A stretch of 64,000 nucleotides of DNA from Candidatus Promineifilum breve (lineage in GTDB: Bacteria; Chloroflexota; Anaerolineae; Promineifilales; Promineifilaceae), in contig NZ_LN890655.1 in assembly GCF_900066015.1 (NCBI RefSeq), forward strand, positions 1,714,726-1,778,725. The letters are read 5' to 3'. The notes under the pieces were generated by a model, which saw only the letters and a program-made list of their open reading frames with translations, ran no database searches and had not been told where the DNA came from. The position numbers and the translations under genes were made by a program. This document shows positions 9,520 to 18,223 of this stretch, piece by piece (within the stretch, counting starts at the first letter, position 1; each line of letters opens with the position of its first letter).

Positions 9520-10104
9520 TCAGCGCGTCATCTCGCGCAGGGCTTTGGTGATCAGGTGCTCCAGCATCAGGTGGATGTCCTCCACCTGCTCGATACAATC
9601 GCTGGGCACGTGGAGATGGATATCGACCAGCGGCCCCAGCTTGCCCGCGCCGAAGCCGGTCATGCCGATGACCGTGGCCCCGCGCTCGTTGGCCAGTTCC
9701 ACGGCGCGCAGCACGTTGGGCGAGTTGCCGCTGGTGGAGATGGCGACCACCACGTCGCCGGGGTTGAGCAGGTTCGCCAGTTGCAGGCGGAAGACGTTGT
9801 CGTAGCCGTCATCGTTGCCATAGGCCGAGAAGATCGCCATGTTGTCGGCCAGGCCGATGACCTTGTAATGGGGCCAGTCGGCGTGGCGCGTGTTCTTGGC
9901 CAGGTCGCAAACCATGTGGCTGGCGGTCGAGGCGCTGCCGCCGTTGCCCATGATGAAGATTTGCTTGCCGTCCATGCGCGCCGCGTGCAGGGCGTCGATG
10001 GCGGCATGGATGGGCGCGCGGTCGATGCGGTCGAATACGGCCTTCATCTCGTCGAAGTACCATTCAACACTGGCTGTCTTGTCGAAATCGATTACTTGTA
10101 ACAT
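9520..10104 (-). CDS. gmhA: Sedoheptulose-7-phosphate isomerase (SIS domain)
   Basis: A 194-residue SIS-domain isomerase of the usual GmhA length (about 190-195). The phosphosugar-binding motif FIMGNGGSASTASHM is at about 50-64, followed by VVVAISTSGNSPNVLRAV and the C-terminal catalytic region QVEDIHLMLEHLI, where the Glu and His are those used by GmhA. It converts sedoheptulose 7-phosphate to D-glycero-D-manno-heptose 7-phosphate, the first committed step of heptose activation. An AAAGGTG ribosome-binding site precedes the start. It sits between the heptose kinase and gmhB. Confidence 0.92.
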   Translation of the reverse strand: MLQVIDFDKTASVEWYFDEMKAVFDRIDRAPIHAAIDALHAARMDGKQIFIMGNGGSASTASHMVCDLAKNTRHADWPHYKVIGLADNMAIFSAYGNDDGYDNVFRLQLANLLNPGDVVVAISTSGNSPNVLRAVELANERGATVIGMTGFGAGKLGPLVDIHLHVPSDCIEQVEDIHLMLEHLITKALREMTR

Positions 10105-10119
10105 CTATCACCTTTCTAT

Positions 10120-10244
10120 GTAGGGTCATCTTCCAGATGACCCCTCCGAAGTAACATCACGATTGGGTCATATCTGTAGGGTCATCTTCCAGATGACCCA
10201 TCCGAAGTGGCATCAGAATTGGGTCATCTGGAAGATGACCCTAC
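10120..10244. repeat. Tandem plus inverted GTAGG-stem-TCC hairpin element
   Basis: Two direct 56-bp units (10120-10175 and 10176-10231) each begin with GTAGGGTCATCTTCCAGATG, in which GGGTCATCT pairs perfectly with AGATGACCC across a TCC loop. A third copy at 10221-10244 is inverted and ends CCCTAC, so 10176-10244 has 24-bp perfect terminal inverted repeats. The hairpin layout matches the array at 31175-31417, which has a different stem sequence. The element fills the hddA-gmhA gap. Confidence 0.9.
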
Positions 10245-10251
10245 GCTATGC

Positions 10252-11232
10252 CTATCGTTGATAGTCGAAAATTACCTTGCTGCCGTCCTGGCCCAGATTG
10301 AAGGGCAACTCCTGGAGCATGTGCAGTTCGCGGCGCAAATGTTCCTGCCGGCCGGGCGGGCAATAGAGCAGCAGAAAGCCGCCGCCGCCGGCCCCGGCGA
10401 TCTTGCCGCCCGTGGCCCCGGCCCGGCGGGCCAGTTCGTACAGGTCGTCCACTTCGCTGTTGCTGATCTTGCTGGCTAATTGTTTCTTCAGCAGCCAACT
10501 GTCGTGCAGCAGGTCGCCGATGGCATCCATGTCCCCCTGCTGGAGCTTATCGCAGGCGACGCGGGCCACGTGCTTCATCTCTTCCAGCACCGACTCGCGC
10601 GAGCGGATGTTCGATTGCTGCTCGGCCAGAATCGAATCGGCCTTGCGCGTCACGCCGGTGTAGAACAGCAGCAGGTTGTGGTTCAACTGCCGCTTGGTGG
10701 CCGGGTCCAGCTCGATGCGCGTGCTGCGCACCTCGCCGTTGCCGGGCATGAACTCCATGAAGCGCAGCCCTCCATAGGCGGCGATGTATTGATCCTGGAT
10801 GCCGATGGGCTTGCCCAATACGTCGATCTCGATGTGGCACGCCTCGGCGGCCAGCCGCTCGGCCACGACCAGTTCGCGCTGCATGGTGTACATGGCATGG
10901 AGCGCGCCGACAGTGACCGTGCTCGACGACCCCAGACCGGAGCCTTCGGAGGGGATGTCGCCCATGGTGGTGATCTCCACGCCGTGGTCGATGCCCGTCA
11001 GCCGGAAGGCCTCGCGGATCAACTCGTGGTGCAGCTCATCGACCGAGTCGACCAGTTCGGTGTGGGTCCAACCGACGCGCAGCTTCTTGTCGAAGCGGCG
11101 CTTGATGGTGACGAAGATGTATTTGTCGATGGCCGAACTCAGCACACAGCCGCCGTGTTCCAGATAGTAGCCCGGAAAATCCGTCCCGCCGCCGAACAGG
11201 CTGGTTCGCAGCGGGGCTTGTACGATGATCAT
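10252..11232 (-). CDS. hddA: D-glycero-alpha-D-manno-heptose-7-phosphate kinase (GHMP kinase)
   Basis: A 326-residue GHMP-superfamily kinase. The N-terminal substrate motif [15 protein letters not shown] is characteristic of heptose/fucose kinases of the HddA type. The ATP-binding motif [19 protein letters not shown] lies near residues 95-113, and the third GHMP motif [14 protein letters not shown] is near the C-terminus. HddA phosphorylates heptose 7-phosphate at O-1 to give the 1,7-bisphosphate that GmhB then trims (established for the GDP-heptose route of S-layer glycans). Next to gmhA and gmhB this assignment is well supported. A GAGGTG lies 11 nt before the start. Confidence 0.9.
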   Translation of the reverse strand: MIIVQAPLRTSLFGGGTDFPGYYLEHGGCVLSSAIDKYIFVTIKRRFDKKLRVGWTHTELVDSVDELHHELIREAFRLTGIDHGVEITTMGDIPSEGSGLGSSSTVTVGALHAMYTMQRELVVAERLAAEACHIEIDVLGKPIGIQDQYIAAYGGLRFMEFMPGNGEVRSTRIELDPATKRQLNHNLLLFYTGVTRKADSILAEQQSNIRSRESVLEEMKHVARVACDKLQQGDMDAIGDLLHDSWLLKKQLASKISNSEVDDLYELARRAGATGGKIAGAGGGGFLLLYCPPGRQEHLRRELHMLQELPFNLGQDGSKVIFDYQR

Positions 11233-11270
11233 AGAGACGACACCTCAATTGTAATTTCCGGCCATTGCAG

Positions 11271-12146
11271 TTAGGCATCCCGCAACAGCAGATTGCGCCC
11301 CAGCCGCCGCCGGTTCTTGAGCATCCAGTAGCCCATGTAGAGATAGCAGGAGGCGCGATCCTTCAGGCCGACGGGCGAGCGCTCGATGGAGCGGACGTGC
11401 TCGCGCAGCAGACGCCATTGGGGGAAGGTGACCTTGCCGGCGCGGCGCGGGTCATACCACGCCTGTTGCGCCTGGGCCGATTTGTTGCCGCCCCACGACT
11501 GTTCCTCGTGGAAGCGGTAGAAAAACAGGTGTTCCGGCACTTCGTGGAACTTGCCCAGCAGGCTCATCTCGCTCAGCAGCGGCCGATCCGAGCCGGCATA
11601 TTGGCCGATGAGCCGGGTGCGGGCCAGCGCCTCGCGGCGCATCAGGCCAAACACGGCCACCACCGGGTGGGGGTCGAGCACAAACTCATAGAAGCGTTCG
11701 CGCGGCGTGGGCGCATTGAAATGGTGCTTGCCGGGATAGACCTTGACCACCTGCCCCTTGTCATCGATGGCCTTGGCCTGAGTATAGGCCAGCACCACGG
11801 CCGGGTCGCGATCCAGGGCTGCGACGCAACGCTCCAGAAAGGTGGGAGCCAGCAGGTCGTCATGGGCGGCCCACTTGAAGTATTGGCCGCGCCCCAACTC
11901 GAAGGTGCGGTTGTAGTTGGCCGACGCGCCGACGTTGACCTCGTTGCGGTGGTAGCGCACGCGCGGGTCGCGGGCGGCGTAGTCGCGGCAGATGGCCTCC
12001 GTTCCGTCGGTCGAGGCGTTGTCGGAGATGACCAGCTCGAAATCGCGGAAGGTCTGAGCCAGCAGGGAATCCATCGTTTCGGCCAGGTAGTTTTGGCCGT
12101 TATAGATCGGCAAGCCGATGGTGACGCGCGGGGTGGTGGTGGTCAT
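11271..12146 (-). CDS. Glycosyltransferase family 2
   Basis: A 291-residue GT-A fold transferase. The N-terminal nucleotide-binding part is VTIGLPIYNGQNYLAETMDS, with SDNASTDGTEAI near residue 43 and the metal-binding acidic pair in KWAAHDDLLAPTFLERC near residue 95. It uses an NDP-sugar and acts at the inner face of the membrane; donor and acceptor are unknown. It begins 9 bp after the stop of the upstream sulfotransferase gene, so the two are probably cotranscribed, and it is followed after 38 bp by hddA. Confidence 0.9.
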   Translation of the reverse strand: MTTTTPRVTIGLPIYNGQNYLAETMDSLLAQTFRDFELVISDNASTDGTEAICRDYAARDPRVRYHRNEVNVGASANYNRTFELGRGQYFKWAAHDDLLAPTFLERCVAALDRDPAVVLAYTQAKAIDDKGQVVKVYPGKHHFNAPTPRERFYEFVLDPHPVVAVFGLMRREALARTRLIGQYAGSDRPLLSEMSLLGKFHEVPEHLFFYRFHEEQSWGGNKSAQAQQAWYDPRRAGKVTFPQWRLLREHVRSIERSPVGLKDRASCYLYMGYWMLKNRRRLGRNLLLRDA

Positions 12147-12155
12147 GGCGATTGG

Positions 12156-13046
12156 TTAGTGATAGTGGCCGTTGCCGGCCGGGGTGGAAACGAGGGCGGC
12201 GCTATTGAGCCGGTCGAGCCGGGCCAGCATGGCCGCGCACAGTTCATCGACGGCCGGGCTGAGCTTGGACACGCGCCCCTTGCCCACCGATTGGGCGTTC
12301 ACGTCCTTGACGATGTGGTCGCCCGGATACGGTTGGCCCAGGAAAGCGTAAGTACGGCGCATGGTCTGGGCCGGATTGGTGACCAGATCTTCGTAGCGGC
12401 TGAGCAGCACGCGCGGGTTCTCGTCCAGCCCTTGCTCGAAATAGAGCTGCATCCGCGCCCACCAGAACAGAGACGCGGCGTCGAACGGGTTCATGTCGTC
12501 GGCGTAGAAATGGCGGATGGTGGCCCGCGTCTCGGCCGAACTGTGTTGCGAGCGCCAGTTGTCGGGGTCATCGGCCAGGAAGGGGGCCAGGTCGCGCCGG
12601 CCGTTGTCCTGGCCGAACGCCTTCAGGTTCGACGCGGCCACGTCCTGATAGTGGCGATAGGCCCACAGCACTTTGGCCGTGGGGAAGGCGCTCAGCAGTT
12701 CGGCCGCCCGCTGTGATTCGACCAGTGGCTTGAACACGACCATCGGCAGGCGGTGGCGCTTGATCTGCGCCGCCACCGACGGCAGCGGGTTCAGGCGGAT
12801 GTGCTCCACGGCGTCGAGCGAGGAAAGTTCGCTCGATTCGCGATAGACCTTCACGTTCAGGTCGCGCTCGAAGACCCAGTACATCAGGCTCGTGCCGGAG
12901 CGCTGGATGCCCAGGATGGGCACGATGATGGGGTCGCCCGTGTGGCGCGCCCCGCCCAACATCTGGCGCGCGCTCTTGTAGAGACGGAACGCGCCGAAGG
13001 ACAGGGTGCGCATGTTGATGTCGGCCGATTTCAGTTGGTAGGGCAT
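12156..13046 (-). CDS. Sulfotransferase family protein (1 of 7)
   Basis: A 296-residue PAPS-dependent sulfotransferase-fold protein. The start is set at the ATG beginning MPYQLKSADIN; a longer reading would overlap the upstream gene and add low-complexity Arg-rich residues. The 5'-phosphosulfate loop is PIIVPILGIQRSGTSLMYW (G-x-Q-R-S-G-T-S). A later region (LLSRYEDLVTNPAQTMRRTYAFLG) matches the R/K-YEDL-P helix common to bacterial sulfotransferases, as does the NPFDAASLFWWARMQLY stretch. The predicted role is O- or N-sulfation of a carbohydrate using PAPS. It lies 27 bp after another sulfotransferase and 9 bp before a GT2 gene. Confidence 0.87.
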   Translation of the reverse strand: MPYQLKSADINMRTLSFGAFRLYKSARQMLGGARHTGDPIIVPILGIQRSGTSLMYWVFERDLNVKVYRESSELSSLDAVEHIRLNPLPSVAAQIKRHRLPMVVFKPLVESQRAAELLSAFPTAKVLWAYRHYQDVAASNLKAFGQDNGRRDLAPFLADDPDNWRSQHSSAETRATIRHFYADDMNPFDAASLFWWARMQLYFEQGLDENPRVLLSRYEDLVTNPAQTMRRTYAFLGQPYPGDHIVKDVNAQSVGKGRVSKLSPAVDELCAAMLARLDRLNSAALVSTPAGNGHYH

Positions 13047-13072
13047 GATGACGCTACGCTCAGGATAGTTGG

Positions 13073-13921
13073 TTACGCCTCTTCGGTGTAACCGCGCCGC
13101 CAGACGTTCAGGCTGTAGCCCAGCATCTGCTCGATGGTGAGGACGTCGTCTTCCAGCAAGCGCCACAGCGCCTGCTTGACCTCCGGCGCGAAGTGGGGCT
13201 TCTCGTCGATTTTATTCGACAGCAGCCGGTGGCGGATGGGCTGGCGGATGGCCGCGGGCACGACGCCGCGCACCTTCTGGAACAATTCGCTTTTGGTGAA
13301 GGAGCGGGCCGCCTCGGAGCGCAGATAGGGCTGGCCGACGGATTGGTGCAGCGGCGTGGTGTCGGTCTCGGCGAAGGGCGCGGCGTCGATGCCCAGGAAT
13401 TCGGCCACGCGGTAGAGGGTGGCGATCTGGTCGGCGGTGTACTCCTCGAAGACCAGCAGCAACACGTTCTCCGGCCCGAACAGTTCCAGATAGGGGCGAA
13501 TCTGCACGCCGTAGCGGCTGCGATTGAGATAGGCCGGCTCGGCGAAGACGGCCTCGGCCGGCGGGCGGGTATCGATCTCGCGCACGCGGTTGTGGGTGTA
13601 GTGGGAGATGATGCGCTCCACCGGCTGGCGCACGACGTAGATCAGCTTCAGGGCCGGGTTGTAATCGTAGAGGCGCTTGTGCGTCTCGCGGAACTCCGGG
13701 AAGAAGGTGTAGTACGTCGAGGCCTCGCCGCACAGTTGGCCGGGCGTGGGGCTATAGAGGCTGTGGTAGTGATCCAGCCCGGCGGCCCACTCTTCCGTCT
13801 TGTGGAAGTAGCCCGGCTCTTTCTCCCGGCAGAAGCAAATCTGCGGATGGGCCGCCAGTTGCGCCGCCAGGCTGGTTGTGCCCGCTTTCTGGGCGCCGAT
13901 CATCATAAAATCTACACGCAT
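13073..13921 (-). CDS. Sulfotransferase domain protein (2 of 7; heparan-type)
   Basis: A 282-residue protein starting MRVDFMMIGAQKAGTTSLAA, whose GAQKAGTTSL is the PAPS 5'-phosphosulfate-binding loop of PF00685-type carbohydrate sulfotransferases. CREKEPGYFH (conserved K-E-x-x-YF) and the 3'-phosphate-binding stretch KLIYVVRQPVERIISHYTHN (R...S-x-Y) follow at about residues 33 and 95. This is the same arrangement as heparan N-/O-sulfotransferases and bacterial NodH-like enzymes. It is 12 bp downstream of the Wzz/BY-kinase stop and 27 bp upstream of sulfotransferase 1, linking sulfation to polysaccharide chain assembly. Confidence 0.9.
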   Translation of the reverse strand: MRVDFMMIGAQKAGTTSLAAQLAAHPQICFCREKEPGYFHKTEEWAAGLDHYHSLYSPTPGQLCGEASTYYTFFPEFRETHKRLYDYNPALKLIYVVRQPVERIISHYTHNRVREIDTRPPAEAVFAEPAYLNRSRYGVQIRPYLELFGPENVLLLVFEEYTADQIATLYRVAEFLGIDAAPFAETDTTPLHQSVGQPYLRSEAARSFTKSELFQKVRGVVPAAIRQPIRHRLLSNKIDEKPHFAPEVKQALWRLLEDDVLTIEQMLGYSLNVWRRGYTEEA

Positions 13922-13933
13922 GGTTAGCTCTCG

Positions 13934-15451
13934 TTAGCGGGCTTCGGCCTCGTAGTAGGCGTAGCTGCCGTTCGGCTCGGCGCGATTGACGACGACCTCG
14001 ATCGACTTCACGCGCACGCTGGACAACTGGCGGCGGACGGTTTGCACGTCGCCACGGCGCGTCTGCGATTGGGCCACGACCAGGATGACGTTATCGACCG
14101 CCGGGGCCAGTACGGCCGCGTCGGCCACCGACAGCAGCGCCGGCGTATCCAGGATGATGAAATCGAACTGCGTCTTGAGCTGCTCGATCAGGTCGAGCAT
14201 CCGCTGCGAGCCGAGCAACTCGGTCGGGTTGGGCGGCAACGGGCCGCTGGTGATCACCTGCACCCGCGGGAAGGCGCTGTACTGCATGGACTCATCCAGC
14301 GACACTTCGCCGGCCAGGATGTTGGTCAGGCCGCGCTTGTTGGGCAGGTCGAACAGCTTGTGCACCGTCGGCAGGCGCAGGTCGCAATCGACGACGACGA
14401 CCTCGCGGCCGGATTGGGCGATGGTGACGGCCAGATTGGCCGAGACGGTCGATTTACCCTCGCCACGCTTGGCGCTGGTCAGCAACGCCACCTGCGAGCC
14501 GCCGCTACCGGAGGCCAGGATGTTGGTGCGCAGGCGCCGGAACGATTCCAGTTGCGGGTAGTGGCCGGCCCCCAGGCGGGCGATGGACAGGTCGTCCTTG
14601 GAGGCCGGGATCGTGCCCACGGTTTCCATCTGGGTGGCGTTCTCGATCTGCTCGGCGGTGTAGAGCGTCGTGTCCAGATTTTCGGCCAGCAGGGCCAGGG
14701 CGATGCCGCCGATGAGGCCGATGGCCAGCCCCAGGGCCAGATTGACCGGGTGGCGCGGCTTGGCCGGGCGGTTGGGGGCGTTGGCTTCCTCGACGATGGT
14801 GATGGCGTTGGCCCGCACGGCCTCTTCCAGCCGGGCCGCCTCGTATTGGGTCAGCAGCGAGGTGTAGGTGCGCTCGCGCGTTTCCAGCGCCTCCCTGGCG
14901 GCGGAGATGGCCGTTTCGACCGGCGGCGACGCGGCCAGGGCGGCGTCGTAGTTGGTGCGGGCCTCGTTCAGGGCAATCAACGCCTGATCGACTTGCTCGC
15001 TGAGAATATCTTTTAACGTCTGGCCCGCGCCGCCACTAAAGAACTCGCGGTTTTCGTCGACCAATACATCGGCGGCGGCATTGGCGATGTCGCGGGCGTC
15101 TTCGGGGTCGGGCGCCTCGGCCACAATGCGGATCAGTTCGGTGCCGGCAATCGATTGCACCGAGATGATGGGCATGTTCTCCAGCCCCAACTCGTTCATA
15201 ATCTGCCGGCGCACGTTATTGCCGGTGATGATGCGCGAATACGTATTGACCAGCCGCTCCGTATAAGTGATGTCCGGCCGGGCGCTGCTGTCGGTGCTGC
15301 CGATGGTCAGCACACGCACCGTGGTCGAAGCGGCATATTGCGGCGTGGATAAAAAGGTAAATGCGGCGGCGATGGCCGTCCCGAGCAGGACACTCAGGAT
15401 GACGAACCATTTTCGGCGCTGCAATACCGATAGATATGTGCTCAGCTCCAT
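13934..15451 (-). CDS. Fused Wzz/BY-type tyrosine autokinase for polysaccharide export
   Basis: About 505 residues. TM1 is near residues 17-35 (RKWFVILSVLLGTAIAAAF). A Wzz domain and an extracytoplasmic coiled region follow (about 40-235), then TM2 near 245-262, then a cytoplasmic P-loop kinase: Walker A TSAKRGEGKSTVSANLAV, Walker A' VVVVDCDLRLP, Walker B FIILDTPALLSVADAAV. A short Tyr cluster ends the chain (GSYAYYEAEAR). These features define bacterial tyrosine autokinases that control polymer length and export. A GTG at 15460 is an alternative start. The fused form is typical of proteobacteria, whereas many Gram-positives split the two parts. No low-molecular-weight phosphatase is adjacent; the PHP protein at 18220 is a conceivable partner. 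Confidence 0.93.
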   Translation of the reverse strand: MELSTYLSVLQRRKWFVILSVLLGTAIAAAFTFLSTPQYAASTTVRVLTIGSTDSSARPDITYTERLVNTYSRIITGNNVRRQIMNELGLENMPIISVQSIAGTELIRIVAEAPDPEDARDIANAAADVLVDENREFFSGGAGQTLKDILSEQVDQALIALNEARTNYDAALAASPPVETAISAAREALETRERTYTSLLTQYEAARLEEAVRANAITIVEEANAPNRPAKPRHPVNLALGLAIGLIGGIALALLAENLDTTLYTAEQIENATQMETVGTIPASKDDLSIARLGAGHYPQLESFRRLRTNILASGSGGSQVALLTSAKRGEGKSTVSANLAVTIAQSGREVVVVDCDLRLPTVHKLFDLPNKRGLTNILAGEVSLDESMQYSAFPRVQVITSGPLPPNPTELLGSQRMLDLIEQLKTQFDFIILDTPALLSVADAAVLAPAVDNVILVVAQSQTRRGDVQTVRRQLSSVRVKSIEVVVNRAEPNGSYAYYEAEAR

Positions 15452-15637
15452 ACGACTCACATGCTCCTACAAAAAGACTTCCGTCCCTATTCCCGATGTG
15501 GACGATTCCAGCGTAACAACTCTTGGTTACGAACAATCTTGCGACCGCGCCCGTCTCATCCTTCCCTGAAGCAGGACGGCGGCCATATTTTACATCAACT
15601 TGGTGATTGGGAAGGCCGGTAAAGCGCGTCGCTAGCG

Positions 15638-15696
15638 CAATCGCTATCGTAATCGGAATCGAAGAGCGAAAGCGATTACGACAGCGATAGCGATTG
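15638..15696. repeat. Inverted repeat of AATCGCTATCG units at a gene end
   Basis: The left arm at 15638-15655 and right arm at 15673-15696 pair along their length except for a 6-nt insertion; the loop is about 17 nt. The right arm contains the stop codon of the GT4 gene and encodes its last residues (SQSLSLS). It may serve as a transcription end for that gene but has no T-run, so it is more likely a repeat inserted at the gene end. Confidence 0.75.
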
Positions 15697-16959
15697 TGAT
15701 TTGGTTAGGGGCGCAGCCCGGCGCGGCGCGATACCCACCAGGCTCTCGTAGACGGCCATCGTCTGCTCGTAATGGGCGTCGGGGCCGTTGAGCGTTTCGA
15801 CCTGCTGCCGGCCGCGGCGGCCCATCTCGACGGCCGCGGCGCGGTCGTCGATCAGGTGTTGCATTTTGGCCGCCAGTCCGGCGGCGTCGCCGGGGGCGAA
15901 GAGGTGGCCGTTCCAGCCGTCGCGCACCTGTTCGGGGATGCCGCCGATGTTGGCCCCAATGACCGGCGTGCCGCAGGCCAGCGATTCGATGACGGTCATC
16001 GAGTAGTTCTCGTACCACTCCGAGGGCACGACGGTGAACAGGGCGCGCTGCACCAACCGGGCCAGTTCTTCCGTGCCCAGATGCCCCACGAATTGGACGT
16101 TAGTCAGGTTGTGGTCGGCCACGAAGCGGCGCATCTCCGGCTCCAGCTCGCCCGCACCGGCGATCTTCAGCACGGCATCGCCGCGCACGTGGCGCATGGC
16201 TTCCAGCAGGGTCAGGATGCCCTTCACCCGCACCAGTCGCCCGGCGAAGATGAAGTAATTCTCCGGCTCATAGACGGCGCGGAAGTTGTCGGGGTTGATG
16301 AAGTTGGGAATGGTGGTGATCGGCGGGCGGATGCCGTGTTCGGCCATTTTGTCGGCCAGGAATTGGCTGGGCGAGATGAAGCGGTCGATATTGGGCTGGT
16401 AGAGGCGCAACACCTCGTGGAAATACATCTCGGCCGTCGCCAGCACGCTGGCGCTGCGCGAGCCGCGCTTGCAGCGGTAGCGGGTCATGTTGAAGTAATG
16501 CCCGCCGCGGCACGCCTCGCACACCCGGTCGTTGGAGACGAAGGTCGTGTTGGGGCAGGCCGGCTTGTAGTCGTGGAGCGTCTGCACCACCGGCAGCTTG
16601 GCGGCCTTCAGCGGCGGCAGGATCGACGTGGACATCTCGTGGATGAAGCCGTGGATGTGGACGAGATCGGGCCGCGTGTCGGCCAGCAGCGCCTCGACCT
16701 TGTCGCGGGCCTCGCGCGAATAGAGCACCCGCTCCAGCACGCGCAGCTTGGGGGTCAGGCCGGGCTTGCCCAGTTCGGTGGGGAAGTCGACGTGGCTGAC
16801 GAAGTAATCGCTATATTCCGACGGCAAATTCTGCGGGTGATCCATGCAGAACGGGATGACCTCGTGGCCGCGGGCGCGCAGCAGGTCGGACAGGTCGAAG
16901 AAGCACCGCTCGCCGCCGCCGCGCAAATAGTTGAAGCTGTTGATCATCAGGATCTTCAT
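15676..16959 (-). CDS. Glycosyltransferase family 4
   Basis: A 427-residue GT4 enzyme starting MKILMINSFNYLRGGGERCF; an alternative ATG lies 15 nt upstream. The GGGERCFFDLSDLLRARGHEV segment is the acceptor-site loop of the family, and a Cys-rich insert near residue 145 (ACPNTT...CEACRGGHYF) occurs in many capsule GT4 proteins. The donor-site region is PSEWYENYSMTVIESLACGTPVIGA with GGIPEQVRDGWNG. The last residues (SQSLSLS) are encoded by the inverted repeat at 15638-15696, so the native C-terminus may have been replaced by repeat sequence. The gene follows the deacetylase by 25 bp. Confidence 0.9.
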   Translation of the reverse strand: MKILMINSFNYLRGGGERCFFDLSDLLRARGHEVIPFCMDHPQNLPSEYSDYFVSHVDFPTELGKPGLTPKLRVLERVLYSREARDKVEALLADTRPDLVHIHGFIHEMSTSILPPLKAAKLPVVQTLHDYKPACPNTTFVSNDRVCEACRGGHYFNMTRYRCKRGSRSASVLATAEMYFHEVLRLYQPNIDRFISPSQFLADKMAEHGIRPPITTIPNFINPDNFRAVYEPENYFIFAGRLVRVKGILTLLEAMRHVRGDAVLKIAGAGELEPEMRRFVADHNLTNVQFVGHLGTEELARLVQRALFTVVPSEWYENYSMTVIESLACGTPVIGANIGGIPEQVRDGWNGHLFAPGDAAGLAAKMQHLIDDRAAAVEMGRRGRQQVETLNGPDAHYEQTMAVYESLVGIAPRRAAPLTKSQSLSLS

Positions 16960-16984
16960 GGTAGTTCCGTTCATTTATTCCAGA

Positions 16985-18223
16985 TCAGCGCGCGCCGGGC
17001 ACGTTGGCCACCAGCCGGTTGCCGCGATTTTCGATGGTCCAGACGACCGCCTCGGGCAGCGCGGCCCGGCCGGCGGGCGTCGCCAGTTGGGCGGCATCGG
17101 TGGCCGCGCGGCGGCGCCACCAATCGGCCGCCTCGCGCGGCAGGGCGCGCCAGCAATCGCGGCGCTGGGCCAGGGCCGCCAGCAATGCCTCATAGACGGC
17201 CATGCCGCCCGGCTTCAGCAGGTAATCGGGATGGGAATTGAGCAAGACCATCCCGTAATGATCCTCGATAAAGTCCACCTTTTCCAGCCACAGGTCGGGC
17301 GAGCGCTGCTCCAGCACTTCCAGATAGCGGTGATCCTGCATCAGGGTGTAGGGCAGTTCGACGAAGCGGCCGATGAAGTAGGGCCAGATGCTCATCGACC
17401 CGCCGGCCATCGGCTCGTAGGGGTCGGTATCGAAAAAGGACAGGTCGTAGTCGATTTCGAGCGACTGCATCCACTCCGGGTTGCGGTGGGTCATGGGCGA
17501 GCGGTAGCCGACCGCGCCCCACTGCCGGGCGTAGCCGTTGATCTTTTGCGCCCGCTCCTCGAACAGTTGGCGCGAGGCGAAGAGGCGGCCGTCGTGCTTC
17601 AGGCCGTGGACGCCGACCTCGAAGCCGCGGGCGCGCATTTCGTCCAGCAAATCGCCATCAACCCGGTAGCCCTCGGGCACGAAGTTGAACGACGAGCGGA
17701 AGCCGTACTTCTCTTCCAGAGCCATCACCTGGCGCACGAAGTCGTGGCCGGGGCGGGCTTCCACGTCGTGGGTCAGTACGCAGGCGAAACGATTGCCGCC
17801 CGGCCACAGGCCGACGATGTTGAGCGCATCCTGCCCCAGTTCGTCCATCACGCGGGCCAGCAGGGCGAACTGGAAGCGCACCAGGCGATCCTCCACCGGC
17901 CAGCCGAGGGCCGATTGCACGTCGTCGGCCGGATGATAGACCTTGCGCAGCAGCGGCCGCACCCAGGTGGGCAGCAGCGGCCGGGCCACGGCGTAGTAGA
18001 TCGATTTCAGGCCGCTCAGCCGGTAGCGCTCCTCGCCGAACAGGCTTTCATCGAGGGCGCGGCCCAGGATGCCGGCCGCCGCGCCGTTGCTGGCGCTCTC
18101 GGCCAGCCCCGGCGGCAAGACACCGGCCGCGGCGCGGGCCGCCCCGTCCCACAGCACGGGAGAGATGGACTGCACCGGCCGCCAGAAGGCGGCCGGCGTG
18201 TTGGCGGCGTAGAGGTCGTTCAT
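16985..18223 (-). CDS. Polysaccharide deacetylase family protein (CE4-like)
   Basis: 412 residues from the ATG at 18223, which overlaps the PHP gene stop as ATGA; a longer reading would add 55 Arg/Pro-rich residues inside the PHP gene. NodB-fold motifs are present: CVLTHDVEARPG (catalytic/metal Asp-Asp-like pair) near residue 165 and EVGVHGLKHDG (the H-x3-H metal site) near residue 218, then YRSPMTHRN and SFFDTDPYEPMAG. It has no signal peptide, so it would act on a cytoplasmic or lipid-linked intermediate. It probably removes an N- or O-acetyl group, which could expose an amine for N-sulfation. It is translationally coupled to the PHP gene. Confidence 0.87.
   Translation of the reverse strand: MNDLYAANTPAAFWRPVQSISPVLWDGAARAAAGVLPPGLAESASNGAAAGILGRALDESLFGEERYRLSGLKSIYYAVARPLLPTWVRPLLRKVYHPADDVQSALGWPVEDRLVRFQFALLARVMDELGQDALNIVGLWPGGNRFACVLTHDVEARPGHDFVRQVMALEEKYGFRSSFNFVPEGYRVDGDLLDEMRARGFEVGVHGLKHDGRLFASRQLFEERAQKINGYARQWGAVGYRSPMTHRNPEWMQSLEIDYDLSFFDTDPYEPMAGGSMSIWPYFIGRFVELPYTLMQDHRYLEVLEQRSPDLWLEKVDFIEDHYGMVLLNSHPDYLLKPGGMAVYEALLAALAQRRDCWRALPREAADWWRRRAATDAAQLATPAGRAALPEAVVWTIENRGNRLVANVPGAR

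Noticed and set aside
11265-12716. Long plus-strand open frame across the GT2 and sulfotransferase genes
   Set aside because: It runs antisense across two genes with clear catalytic motifs and is an artefact of high GC content.
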